Assembly: GCA_031308135.1 (NCBI GenBank)
Contig: JAHLJT010009436.1
Span: 217,201,286-217,265,285, forward strand
Source of the DNA: Acheta domesticus
Lineage: Eukaryota > Arthropoda > Insecta > Orthoptera > Gryllidae
DNA length: 64,000 nucleotides
Reading direction: 5' to 3'
Both the position numbers and the translations under genes were made by a program. This document shows, piece by piece, positions 35,210 to 46,100 of this stretch (its first letter is position 1; each line of letters opens with the position of its first letter). The notes under the pieces are model-generated. The model had not been told where the DNA came from and ran no database searches. It worked only from the letters and a program-made list of their open reading frames with translations.

Positions 35210-35389
35210 GACAGAGAAAAAACAGGAGACTGCAACTAAAAGGGCAGGAACGAGGAATGAAGTCTAAGTAAATGTTGAGTAAACGGAGGAGTTGCATTGA
35301 GAAAGGAATAAAGGGGTGGCTGTAGTGGAAAAGAAGTGGTGAAGGCGAAGACAGTGGTGGCATCGGTGACTGTGGTTGGAGCAGGAGGC

Positions 35390-35411
35390 CAAGGCAGCGC
35401 TGGCGCCTGCG

Positions 35412-35455
<44 letters not shown>

Positions 35456-35530
35456 ATCTCCTGCGGCGTCCGACGGATTTACAGTGGCATCGCGGCGACC
35501 TGCACCCGCCCCGCTCGGCGTCCCTGCCCC
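35390..35530. other. Small CpG-rich island around a CGG repeat
   Basis: CpG-rich flanks around the trinucleotide run, ending in CCCCAAATTTATTATGTCCGC (AT core in GC-rich DNA). Confidence 0.5.
35413..35454 (+). repeat. (CGG)14 trinucleotide repeat
   Basis: Fourteen uninterrupted CGG units. All six frames read homopolymeric Gly, Ala, Arg or Pro, so the poly-glycine and poly-alanine frames nearby are not evidence of a gene. Confidence 0.95.
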
Positions 35531-36079
35531 AAATTTATTATGTCCGCATTTTCGCTACGGCCCTCAAGCGCCCTATTTCTTATCACGGAGTGCGAACAGG
35601 CGTGAGAATGGGAGCGCTAAGAGAAGATAATGAATTCGGTATGCCACCGCATACGTCAATTATACTGGTGGAAATTTATGTTCCCAAAATTAGAAGAAAG
35701 GGGTCAGACAGATCACAACGAAGAGCTCTTGATAAATTATATCTCAAAATAAGTTCTTTGTATTCTATTCAGTAAATGTTATTGCACATTATAATTAATA
35801 TTTGTAGCACATAATTATTCTTATCAAGCAACGACAATCATAACATAATATGAACGTTCTAAATTATTTAAATATCAATGAGAGTTTTTAAATGCCCAAA
35901 CAAGGAGTGTTTAGAAATCGTCAAATTTTGACGGGATATTTCCGAAGTGTCTCGCCTTAAGCATATACAAGCTCTGAAATCACGAAAAGTGTAGACCACT
36001 TAAGAAGTCACATGTGCGCGTTACTGCAATCCCTGGAATTATATGACTCTGTTCGAACCCAAACAGCTGATCTAAGAAT
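35531..36079. other. AT-rich gap, no gene seen
   Basis: No signal. Confidence 0.5.
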
Positions 36080-36360
36080 AGCTGCGTGAACGCGTGCGAG
36101 CGCGGGCGCGGGCCCGGGGTAGCGGAACGCGGAAGTGACTGGGCGCGAATCAAAGCCATAATTCCTCGCAGCCCTTCTGCGCAGCTGCTTCCGCTGCGCC
36201 CCGCGCCGCGTCGCTTCGCGTCGCGCGCCTCCCGTGCGCAGAGCTTTCCCACAGTCGTTGGTGACCTGCGACAGCGCTTCCGCCCACGCACATGCGCGCA
36301 CACACGCACGCACGCCGCCGCACGGGCTGCCATCTCACCTCCCCCGCCCCTTGCCATCGC
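36080..36360. other. CpG-rich island
   Basis: CpG-rich block with a CCATAATT word (36156-36163) and CACACGCACGCACG at 36300. No gene. Confidence 0.5.
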
Positions 36361-36639
36361 ATATGCCCATAATCGTGTGCAGCCTAAAACAAGAGGGGGC
36401 ACGAGATTTCTGGGTCCTTCTGTCTCCCCTAGTGAGCCCCCTTTTTCATCAAACTTTCTTAAATTTACAAATCATTTATTTTACTGGTAAATGATTTGGA
36501 GAGACTCTTCCTAAATATATCAATTTCCCAAATTGTCAGCTTAAAACAGGCGGGGAATCATGAATTGATCATATTTACGGGGAACAAATTATTACGTAGG
36601 AATATGGGCCCCCTTTCTAAATTTTTAGGGCCCGCGCGT

Positions 36640-36835
36640 CCCCCCAATCGCACACACCAATCCATCTACCACACACTCAGCTTGCAACCATTCTGTAGTT
36701 GCCGGTTAGAACATGTTCTGGTTCAATGTCCCCGTTCCCGTTGTCGCTACCACGCAAGATCCGTCTTACGTACTTTTAGTCCAGTCAACTATTGCTCAAA
36801 AATAGCATCGGAAAGTATCGGAAAGTTTTAGAGTA
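36640..36835 (+). pseudogene. Relic of the C-terminal region of a non-LTR retrotransposon ORF2
   Basis: The frame ending at 36831 contains Cys-Ser-Cys...Glu-His-Val-Leu-Val-Gln-Cys-Pro-Arg, the cysteine/histidine pattern found near the C-terminus of ORF2 in several LINE clades (C-x-C...EHxLxxCPR). The surrounding sequence has no further reverse transcriptase motif. It is a short isolated relic; clade cannot be assigned. Confidence 0.55.
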
Positions 36836-38214
36836 GTTTTGATATTTGGTTCTTACATGTTTTTTGGGGTTGCTGAACACGAATATCAGATTTGCCAACA
36901 AAAAGTTTGCCCGGAAACAAGGTTTTTAAGCAAAAAATATGTAAGAATCAGTTTTTCAAAATATATCAAAAGCCATTCATTTTTCGTAATAAATTGTCCT
37001 ATTTGAAATAAAAGACAAAATTACTTACATTTAATGTTATTAAGATTTTTTTCTCCAAATAACAACTAAGCCGCGAGAGCATCAGGAAATTTGGTGATAT
37101 AAGCGAAACACTTGAAAAAACGGGAATTATCCCAATTTATCTCAATATAACTTAAAAATCAACAACTTTTCGTAAATATCAACCTGATATGAAATAAAAG
37201 AGAATAAAATTGCCTACATTTTGCGCGCACGAAGTTTTTTTTCCTAGGATCAATGGTGGTGTGCAAAATATGTCTGGAAGTTACTGTGAAAACGGCACTT
37301 CACTTTTCACAGTAACATCCTCATTATCATTAGTTGCGCATTAGTCGCGACACGTAATTCACTCAAAACTAATATATCAACACAAATTCGACATTCCAAA
37401 ACTATGTTGCGTTCACCCGGAAGCAGCCTAACAATGATAAGTTATTTTGAAAATTTCAAACTCTCGTGTCATTGTTGTTTTGTAACGATATATCACCTGA
37501 AAAAATCAAAATAAGTGCGGGAAACACGAATTTGCAAAATTACGCTAAACTACTCATATTTTTAAAAAATTGTACATGACCTTTTTTAAAGAACTGATTC
37601 CCACTATATATTTTCGGTGTTCCAAGAAGACAGACCTCGTAGCATTCTTTATATAATTTTAATTTTGTATACTCACCATAAAGTACAAGTTCATCTGGAT
37701 GATGCTGACGAGTTAACTATTTTAAATTCATTTTGATAATCTGCCGGATTCTCATTTCAATTCAAGTGATATGCAAAGCAGTCGTATTCAAACTAGAAAT
37801 TCAATGAGAAAAACTGGAAGCAATGTGAAGCCAAATTATCAGAAAAACCCATTTCATTCCTTTGCGCATTTTCTTGAAGAGATTTTAAAATCTTTTTTAC
37901 CAATTGTGTCAGAAACTCTTTCCGCTATTCTCATTGCCAAAACAACTCATCGTAAATGAGTCTCTCCACACACTAGCGCGGCTCAACCCATCTTTTTGGA
38001 GTAGGTCAACATTTCCAGATCTCGCACGTACAGAAGACATTACCGTAGTCTCATCAGTCCTCTCCAACCAATCATGTTTTATGCAACCGTTCAGCACTGT
38101 CCCACTCAACATGTTAATATCAATCGTTCATTGTCCGACAAACCCTTTTCAGCATAAATCGTCGTTGGGCGACAATAAAATCCGATTCAACCCATACTCC
38201 CCCCCCCTTAGCCT
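36836..38214. other. AT-rich DNA with internal near-repeats, probably an old transposon; no gene seen
   Basis: Two segments (about 36965-37050 and 37170-37255) share TTTCGTAA...GAAATAAAAGA...AAATT(A/G)C(T/C)TACATTT in direct orientation. A hairpin lies at 37281-37315. The style resembles old dispersed repeats but no ends were found. Confidence 0.45.
37281..37315. repeat. Perfect 12-bp hairpin
   Basis: TTACTGTGAAAA (37281-37292) and TTTTCACAGTAA (37304-37315) with an 11-base loop. Confidence 0.85.
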
Positions 38215-38395
38215 TCCTGGAGGGCCAAGGTCGTTAGAGCGTGTGCCGACTCACCGCCTCGGTCTGAAAGGTCGCGAGTTCGAGTCTCGCCGTGGGCATG
38301 GTTGTTGGTCCTTTGTGTTTCGTGTATATGTGTTGTCGCAGAAGGCCACGTGAGTCTGCTAACAACAGACCGAGGAGCCTGCGCCAAATCTTCTA
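38215..38395 (+). mobile_element. SINE family 2, truncated copy
   Basis: Matches 11240-11415: box A region GGCCAAGGTCGTTAGAGCG, box B GAGTTCGAGTC (38276-38286), then the GTGGGCATGGTTRTT...GTGTTGTCGC...GACCGAGGAGCC segment. Similarity stops near 38395, where a LINE-derived sequence begins. Confidence 0.8.
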
Positions 38396-38399
38396 CAAT

Positions 38400-38745
38400 T
38401 TGGAACGAGTTTCTCCCAAACAAAACAGGAATAATAATATACAAAATAATCATCAGACCGACTCTTCTCCACGCCTGTCCAGTATGGATACAAAAACAAA
38501 CATCAACAAAATTAAAATAATACAGAACAAATTTCTTCGTATCATCACTAATGCATCCTGGTAATATCAAATCTCTAATTACACAAGGAATTCAATCTCG
38601 ATCCCATCATTCACCACATTACTTACCAATACCATAACTTCTTCTCTAATATGCACCATATCCAAACTTTGAATTCATTCGACTTCTGTAAAAAACCCAC
38701 TCATCCTACTCGCATCAAAAATAAATATCCATTCCACGTGTTTTG
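38400..38745 (+). pseudogene. Jockey-like reverse transcriptase C-terminal fragment, frameshifted
   Basis: Translation gives Tyr-Lys-Ile-Ile-Ile-Arg-Pro-Thr-Leu-Leu-His-Ala-Cys-Pro-Val-Trp, followed after a frame change near 38515 by Ile-Gln-Asn-Lys-Phe-Leu-Arg-Ile-Ile-Thr-Asn-Ala-Ser-Trp. These are the conserved thumb-region blocks (RPxLLYGCPVW and QNKxLRxIxNAPW) of Jockey-clade LINEs. Further decayed similarity (EFNLDPIIHH-like) follows to about 38745. It is 5'-truncated and joined directly to the SINE at 38215-38395. Confidence 0.75.
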
Positions 38746-39049
38746 AAAATTGTTTTCAGACCTATAACAAAACCTACGAGGTGCCATTACGGTTTCCTCA
38801 ACCTTTGTATTAGTATTAAGTTAGGTTAACTTTTATTAATTAAGCCATCATTACATATTTATTGTTAAATGAATTGATCTACGTACAAAATCAATCAAAT
38901 AATAAATAATTATAAAAACTTCCCCCTTCAATGAGTTACTTTACCTGCATCAAACAACCCCCTTTCACCCCACCTGGTTTAATTTCCCCCATCCTTAACC
39001 AACGTTCGCCCCACATCCGCCGCCAGCCTCGTCCTTTCTTCATGAACAC
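38746..39049. other. AT-rich gap, no gene seen
   Basis: No signal. Confidence 0.5.
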
Positions 39050-39240
39050 CTCCGCCCATTCATTCCCGTCCCTCCTGCGGCGGGGCGGCGCGTGCGGGCG
39101 GGCGTGCGGATTCACGGTCGGAGGCGCGCGCGCGCCGCCCCCTCGTCGCCACCTGCCGCGGCCGCTGGCCGCGCACCGTGATTTCCCGCGCGCGACCGGG
39201 GACGGAGACACACGCCCCCAAATAGGATGCTAGGGGCGCG
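39050..39240. other. Small CpG-rich island
   Basis: CpG-dense block of about 190 bp. No gene. Confidence 0.5.
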
Positions 39241-39565
39241 CGGAAGCAATCCTATTGGATTCATCGCAGTAAGTTTAAGACCGCAGAGAACGGATGGTGG
39301 GAAAATTTCTTTCGCAAATCGAACGATAACGGAATGGAATAGATTGCCTGCAAAAACCTTTGAAGTCTTTCCTCGAAGTGTTCAACAGTTAGGAAGTTAA
39401 TTTAGGATATTACTTAGTAAATGAAGGACTTAACTAAGAAATGAGGGTCTTAATTGTACAAATGTTCAGTGCGGAGTTAGAATATAGGGGTTTCTTTTTC
39501 TTAATGTAACTTAATGTTTTATGAATCAATTTTTATATTACTATTATTATTATTATTATTTAACT

Positions 39566-39905
39566 AGCGTACCCGTGCGAGAACTCTCGCATGTTAAATC
39601 CCACCCTTTCCCTATCCATTTGTCTATCCGTTCCATAAAGGAGAGGAACTACTAATGTACTTACAGAATATCAAACAAAATAACAATGCAATTGATGTTT
39701 GAAACAAATTTTCAATTAAAGTTTATTTAACATTATAGAGAGATGTTCTTGGAACATTTCATTCTTCTTTAAAAACAACATTTGAAGAAATTTTTAAATC
39801 TTCCTTGAGAGTTAGCTTTTCGCTTTCCTTGATAGTCAAATAATAGAAAAGGTTTTTACTCTTGAGAAAGCCAAGTAAAGTAGTGCGAAAATACTGGATC
39901 GGGCA
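39566..39905 (+). repeat. Dispersed repeat, copy 1 (CGTACCCGTGC...)
   Basis: Begins CGTACCCGTGCGAGAACTCT and shares long blocks with 40549-41010: ACAATGCAATT(G/A)ATG, AAATTTTCAATTAA, TTGGAACA, GAGAAAGC. Same orientation, about 985 bp apart. Family unknown to me. Confidence 0.65.
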
Positions 39906-40548
39906 AGAACAGACCTACTCAATGCAATATTATTTAACTTCCCTTGATTTGTTATGAAGAACCGAGTGGGTTTTGGAGAGTCAGGGTGCCAGCTTGCTAG
40001 GGTGAGAAAATTGAAAAATTATTTGTTTACTAAAAAGTATTGAATTATTTTCTGCGTCCTTACGTACCTCAAGAAAAACAATTCCGAGCCAAAAAGTAAT
40101 CAAACTAAAGTTTTCACTTTGAGTACTAAATACTATTTGTTAGCATGAGAAACAATTTAGTAGACATTAGTAAGCCCACTTCGGTACATGGGAATGTTGC
40201 TCAAACTATGTTTGCCTTTTTAATATCTTAACGAACCGACACCTTGAGTTTAATATCAAACGGTGTTTTATTTACAATATGAGTTTGCAGTCGGCGTTAG
40301 TGTACATACTTCCAGGTATCGCCAACATTTAAATCGTGCGTTTGGACTGCGATCGTTGGCAGTTGTCGGGTGACTTGCACTATTCTATCTATAATTTTAA
40401 ATTTAGTTGTTTTTTAATTGATTCACGTAGTATTGTAGGCTAGCGCGTTTTGATTTCTGTTTTCCATTTATTTCAAGCTATTTTACTTCAGCTTCTTTAA
40501 AAAGTTTGTTCTTTGTGTTGTGCCATAGTAGAAGTTTTCCTCCACTCC
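39906..40548. other. AT-rich DNA between two direct repeats, no gene seen
   Basis: May be the rest of the element whose 5' part is repeated. No recognisable frame. Confidence 0.4.
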
Positions 40549-41010
40549 CTCTGCGTACCCGTGCAAGAACTCTCGCATGTTAGACCCCACACTCATCCCT
40601 ATCCTTGTATTTACATTCTAAGAGGGAAAGTAGTTAACGAAACGGGTTTATTTGTATCTATACAACTCACTACTATCTATACTACTATACTTTTATTTGT
40701 ATCTTTAAAGGTAACTTGCAATGTACTAACACAATAACAAATAAAAATAAAAACAATGCAATTAATGTGTAAAAGAAATTTTCAATTAATATTTATTCAA
40801 TTTCATGGAGAATTTGCTTGGAACAATTCCCAACACTTACTTAAAGACATTTGAAGTAATTATTCAATATTCTTTGTCAATTAGGTTTTAGTGTTTCGTG
40901 ATAGTCACAAAAATATTAGCTTTTTACTTTTGAGAAAGCTACGTGTCTGAACCCGTTGACTTGAAAATTTCATCGAATGATAACGAAAATATTGGTTCGG
41001 GTAAAACACA
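40549..41010 (+). repeat. Dispersed repeat, copy 2 (CGTACCCGTGC...)
   Basis: Begins CGTACCCGTGCAAGAACTCT. Collinear with 39566-39905 but with an extra block (about 40620-40715). Copies differ by substitutions and gaps, so the duplication or insertions are old. Confidence 0.65.
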
Positions 41011-41814
41011 CAGTCTTCACTCTTCACTGAACACCCACATCCTTCCACAATTAAGTCCACAGCACTTATAGACCATGAAAAAACGTTAATTGAATAGTTT
41101 CACTACACGCATAAGAAACAATCTTCATAGGTATAGGCATCAAGCAACTATAATACAAAGTACTTCTAATTGTTGTTGGAGAGCAAATCTTGAATTAATG
41201 ATTATGCAAATAAACCTCGTCAGACTGCACAAACTACGGTGTAAACAGAAAGCGTAAATAAAGATTGTCGAATCTAAGCCTTCTAAGCGTGTCGCCATAA
41301 AAATTGCTACCAATAGGAAGGACTGAAATATTGAGGTGGCCTTGATAGTATTGAAGCGTGGAACCGAAAAGTTAATTGAATGGATCGGGGAATGTCTCAT
41401 CTTGTAGATTGTGGTATGAAAAACGTTTCTTTGAGGCCTTTACTTTTTAAGGCTCTAAAACGCTTCGTTTATGAGTTATTTGCCGATATATGTTGACATG
41501 TGATGCGGGTTGCATTTCACATGAATATTTCGATGTGTTTTTTTTTAAAGAAATCATCCACGTTTTTAAAGTCAAAATGGAATTCGTCAAGTCTCCGTGA
41601 AATTGTCTTTCTTTGGAGCCGTCATTTATAAAGATTGGTTGCGTGTGAGAGCCGGAACCCAAAGGTATACTACTGAAATAATACAGGAGACGATTTGCAT
41701 GTTAGTTATATTACCTTATTTATGTAATTAGCAGCCACCGGGATACCCAAGTGAAGTGTAAATAAATTTATCTTATCTATAAATTTAAGTAACTTTTTGG
41801 AGGTTGAATGTAAT
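41011..41814. other. AT-rich DNA, no gene seen
   Basis: Possibly continues the repeat above. No boundaries. Confidence 0.45.
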
Positions 41815-42040
41815 AAAACAATAGCTGCTTGCCTGTCCGGGAGACGCCGCGTCTTAGGCACAATTGCCAATGTTTCGGCCGCCATTCCGCGACCTTCCTC
41901 AGTGCGAAATAAGCGGAGATTGTCAAAGCACGAGTCTCCTAGCAATTCGCCCTGAGGAAGGTTGCAGAATGGCACCTGTGTCTGGGATGCGGCGTCTCCC
42001 GGACAACCAAGCTGAAAGCTATTGACTCCGGCCGCGGAAT
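41815..42040. repeat. Fold-back (inverted repeat) element
   Basis: The left arm (about 41818-41904) has TGTCCGGGAGACGCCGCGTC...GCCATTCCGCGACCTTCCTCAG. The right arm (about 41947-42037) is its imperfect inverse (CTGAGGAAGGTTGCAGAATGGC...GACGCGGC-like...CTCCCGGACA). The arms are about 80-90 bp with a spacer of about 40 bp. It is GC-rich in AT-rich DNA. No target duplication seen; could be a MITE or an inverted duplication of a SINE or LINE tail. Confidence 0.7.
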
Positions 42041-43489
42041 CCTGTGATCTCTCTCGTGATAAAACAGATCTATATTTTCGAATTAGGACAAAGTAATACA
42101 AATGGTCAAAATAACCTAGCTTTTCGTTAGTAATGATTATTTACGAGATTCAACGGTTAATTATACTTCGGGTGATCTTTCTTTGGTTCTAGCACCTATC
42201 GATCATAAGGTGCAATGTTGCCAAACGCACAAACTCTTTCATGACTGAAAGACATTCCTGACCGATAAAGATACCTGAATTGAAAATCTTAATTATCATT
42301 TACGATCGGTCCGACATTTTGTTTCGTTCGAGCATGAGACATGAGAACGGAAACGGGCGACCTTCCCAACGCTCGATAATATCCAATCGTGCCTTCAGGC
42401 GCGCGTGTGAGGAGAATTATATTCCATCGGCAACGCAAGTCGGCAGGGGGGGAGGGGGGCTCACATATCTCGTATGTTTCGGACTGACTAGGCAACTGCC
42501 GAGACCAAGGACACGTACATACAGGCGACAAGGCATACAAATTGTATCTTATGTCAACCTAACATAAATACCGTCAGTGCGGTTTTATACCTAGGGTTTT
42601 CCTAAATTATCGTTTCATACTCTGGATGCATCTTGCAACTTCCAATTTATTGACACCAAAATTTGCAGATAAACTGGTAATTTCTAATGTCTTCAATGTA
42701 TTAATTTTGAGTAAATAACGTAATTTTGAACGACAATTTCTGAAATCTTATTTGCAATTTCTGAAAATTAATGAAAGGAAAAGATAAATATTTAAAGGGA
42801 AATTGCATTTCTTTGTAAAACTACATAATACTGAATATTAAAAAAAGACAAAATAGGAAAAGAAATTGTTTTGTAATGTAATTTATTCTGTACACACACA
42901 CACACACACACACACTCGCACTAACCTTTGACTGCCAAAACTAAATGTAAAAGATGCGTACCAAAACAAAATATGATAAACGATAATATTATTTTAAATT
43001 GATCACTGGAGTTCCACAACTGCTTAAATAAGTTGAAGAATGTTTCTCATCATGGGATTTGGTGACAGTTAAATTCAAATTATTAACAGATTATACTTGG
43101 TGAACGTTTCGACATATTTAATTCCATTTTGCAAAGTAAACCTCGTCACAAAACTAAGTAATGTTGAACATAAAATAATGTATTATGTAATTTGTTTATA
43201 AGTAAGGCTGATACTTTGTGATTTACATATGAATAGTCATCAGATTTTAATGTATATTAATTTTTTGTGTAGTGTCGTCCAACGTATTACAGTGTGATGC
43301 TAATGTATTTATTAATAGGCTTGAGGATGGAATTAAATATTCCCAAACGACGACAAATGGAAATGTGGTAATGTTTTGAATTCAACTTAACAAAATCCCA
43401 TGATCCAGAATATTCATCAATTTTATAGTGATTTTATTTTCGTATATTCACGTTACACAGTACGGCCATTTAGGCATTTGAATGACTTG
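42041..43489. other. AT-rich DNA with an (AC)n microsatellite, no gene seen
   Basis: (AC)n at 42892-42914. A segment at 43318-43360 (TTGAGGATGGAATTAAATATTCCCAAACGACG) has the GAGGATGG...CCCAAACG form common in LINE 3' regions. Nothing else. Confidence 0.5.
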
Positions 43490-43665
43490 TTATCCGCGAG
43501 TTGGGTCGTTTGGGCCCACTGAGCGTGGGGGCCGTCGGAGCGTGGCCGGGCGCGTGCCGGACGCTCCGGTCGGGCGATCGCCCGTGGCCCCGCCCCTGCT
43601 ACCACTCCCTTCAGCGCGCCCGCGCGCCACTCGCTCAGACAGGGCGTTTGTTGCTCAGAAAAAAA
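43490..43665. other. Small CpG-rich island
   Basis: About 175 bp of CpG-rich sequence. No gene. Confidence 0.5.
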
Positions 43666-45502
43666 GACAGTAAAGTCCTTCCGGTGCGTTTTTTGGTACG
43701 TTGGATGTAGCGTGCGATACAGATGATGCTTTGATACGTTATGTTAAGCGGAAGTTACATACGTTAATGGTCAGCGATTCAAATGAAGCTCATGTTCATG
43801 ATCAGAATGTGCTTGTGCATATACTACATATTGTTATGTTATTTTTCTTGTATGTTTTCACCCGAGAGGTTTGAGGGGTCTTTAGGCATACCACATTCCT
43901 AGCTTTACGTATCTAGAACAGTGCGATCAATCCCTCAGATTTCAAGACTGACCGACTTTTGAGCTTTTTGAATGATTTTGTGAGGAGTACGACCTAATTT
44001 TTCCAAATAATACTTAAGTTTTTTCTTAGTAAGACCAGTTGCTGTATTTACCACCAATCATCAATTAATCTCAATAGAAGTTTGTAGTACATTTCTTTTC
44101 ATTCTATTGAAAGGGAAATGTATTTTAGTAAAGGAAACTACAAGAATTAGAAACGAAATTTTGAAGCAAGAATTATGGTGTAATAATTCATTCTCGGAAC
44201 TATTCTTATACATACAAATTGTGTGACCTAGTATCTCGTTTAGCAAACAGCGAAAGAAATCAAATAGAAAAAATGCAATTGATTTAAGAATCTATGTTTT
44301 TAATTGGCTACGCTGTAGGACGATTTCAAAAGATATGCTGGGAAGAAAGTTTCTAGTCACAAATAATTACAGTATTTTCAATTTGAATTTCCATTTCAAT
44401 GCCTGATTCGCATACGGTCTGCAAATTACGCTATGGCTAATACGTAATGATTAATGAGTTGCCGAATTCCATAAATTGTTTTGCGTGGCAATTTCAGCTG
44501 ATAATTCGAATTCTTTGATTTAATATGCGATAACTGCAACTATTAAAACCACTACTCGCAAGTTTTAATGCCACCACCAAAAGCGTCGAGGATCTCTTAG
44601 TCACTTCACACAGGGCTTGAAAGACACGTTAGTCAAGTACTCGTCTATTGTATCCTTTCTAGTGCTTCAACTCGTGGAGAACAAAGATTGACTCTCAATC
44701 CTCTTGCTGGCCAAAAATCTATTCACAATGCAACATAGCTTTTGAGCGCGCACTTCACAGCTTTTGTGTGTTAATGGAGATGGACACTCGTAGGAGAAAA
44801 GTTCTTTAAAACACTACCTACGCAACCTCGCCGAACACTACCTCTTCAGCTTGTAAGTGGCACGTGAAGCCACATGCGGTCGAGTGCTTGCAGTGGCCTT
44901 TTGTTCTTCGCCTCGTGCATTATTGTGTGGAGGAGCATCGGCAAAGTGCAAGGATTCGGCAAGATATAAGGACGTTGCACTCACGTTAATATTGCCTAGA
45001 TAGGCGTTCATAACAAGCGTCTCATAATAATATGCTCAACATCCTTTATATGTTATCTTCGAAGATAATAACCTCTTAGGCGAAAGTTAGGTGGAACGAA
45101 TTTTCTACTTAGACGTTGAGCGCAACTTGTTTACGGAAATTTCAGGGATCTAGTTTATGTATCAGGAGACGGATCCAGAAAGTATTTAGAGAAAGGCAAA
45201 AATCAATTCAGACCCACTCTAAATATTTTTGAAATAATAAAATTACAATTTGTTAGTTCAAAATGTAAAACTGTGTTATACAAAAGTTCATCCGGAATGT
45301 CATGAGATCAACGTTGATACTTTTTTCAAGAAAGAGAATAAAGTTATTAAAAAAATATTGAATTTGGGGGAAGAAGCATTCCGTCCATGGCGAATCACCC
45401 GATTGTTTCCCGCGGTCAGGTTTCTCTCACACCAGCTTCCCTGATCATCTCCTTTCACTTTCGGCTACCCGAGAAGGCATAACCCGATTGCACTCCAGTC
45501 CG
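43666..45502. other. AT-rich non-coding DNA, no gene seen
   Basis: No repeat ends or credible frame. Confidence 0.55.
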
Positions 45503-46100
45503 TTGATTGATTGATTAGTGATGCCGAGCGAATCAATGGGTAAGATCATTAGTCCCGTAAGTGTAGTAGATGTTTTTATCGCGCGAGGTAGCGGTGATCT
45601 ACCTGACGCTGGATGTCAAGATATGGCGCCGACCGACGTCGGCTTGGGGGAATTTTCCCAAACCAAGTATCTCCCACCAGCGGGGCACTGCCCCAGAAGG
45701 GACAAGTTCTAGGCTCCCGACCGGTCTTCCGGTATGTGTGGGAGTGTAGTGCATGTAAGTGTAAGTGTGTGTAAGTAAGGGGTGAGGATAGGACAAGGAA
45801 GAGGAAAGAAAGATCGTGTGCAGTTTGGGGCCTGTGTGTTAAGGTACTGCTCCGGCATTAATCAGAGAAACCACGGAAACCCCGGTGTTAATCAGAGAAG
45901 CCACAAAATACTACCGATCAGAGCAGCCGACCGCTAGAATTCCCCTCCAGGTATCGGCTGAATTCGACCTAGCTCTTTAGCTAGAGACGAAAATCCTGCC
46001 ACCGTCAGGAATAGAATTCTACGACCTCCCGGGCAGACACTGCACTAAAGTGACATCAGTTGATGCTTTGAGCCATCTTTGCCGGTGCATCCCGGTCCAT
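45503..46100 (-). mobile_element. SINE family 1, full-length minus-strand copy with duplicated core
   Basis: Read on the minus strand it follows 6769-7324 throughout: head with box A (AGATGGCTCAAAGC), GGCAGGATTTTCG, AATTCTAGCGGTCGGCTGCTC, core, TTTCCTCTTCCTTGTCCTATCC, GGGGCAGTGCCCCGCTGG and a terminal (AATC)n tail at 45503. The core TTCCGTGGTTTCTCTGATTAA is preceded by a partial second copy (GTGGCTTCTCTGATTAACACC), an internal duplication of about 35 bp absent from the other copies. Confidence 0.88.
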
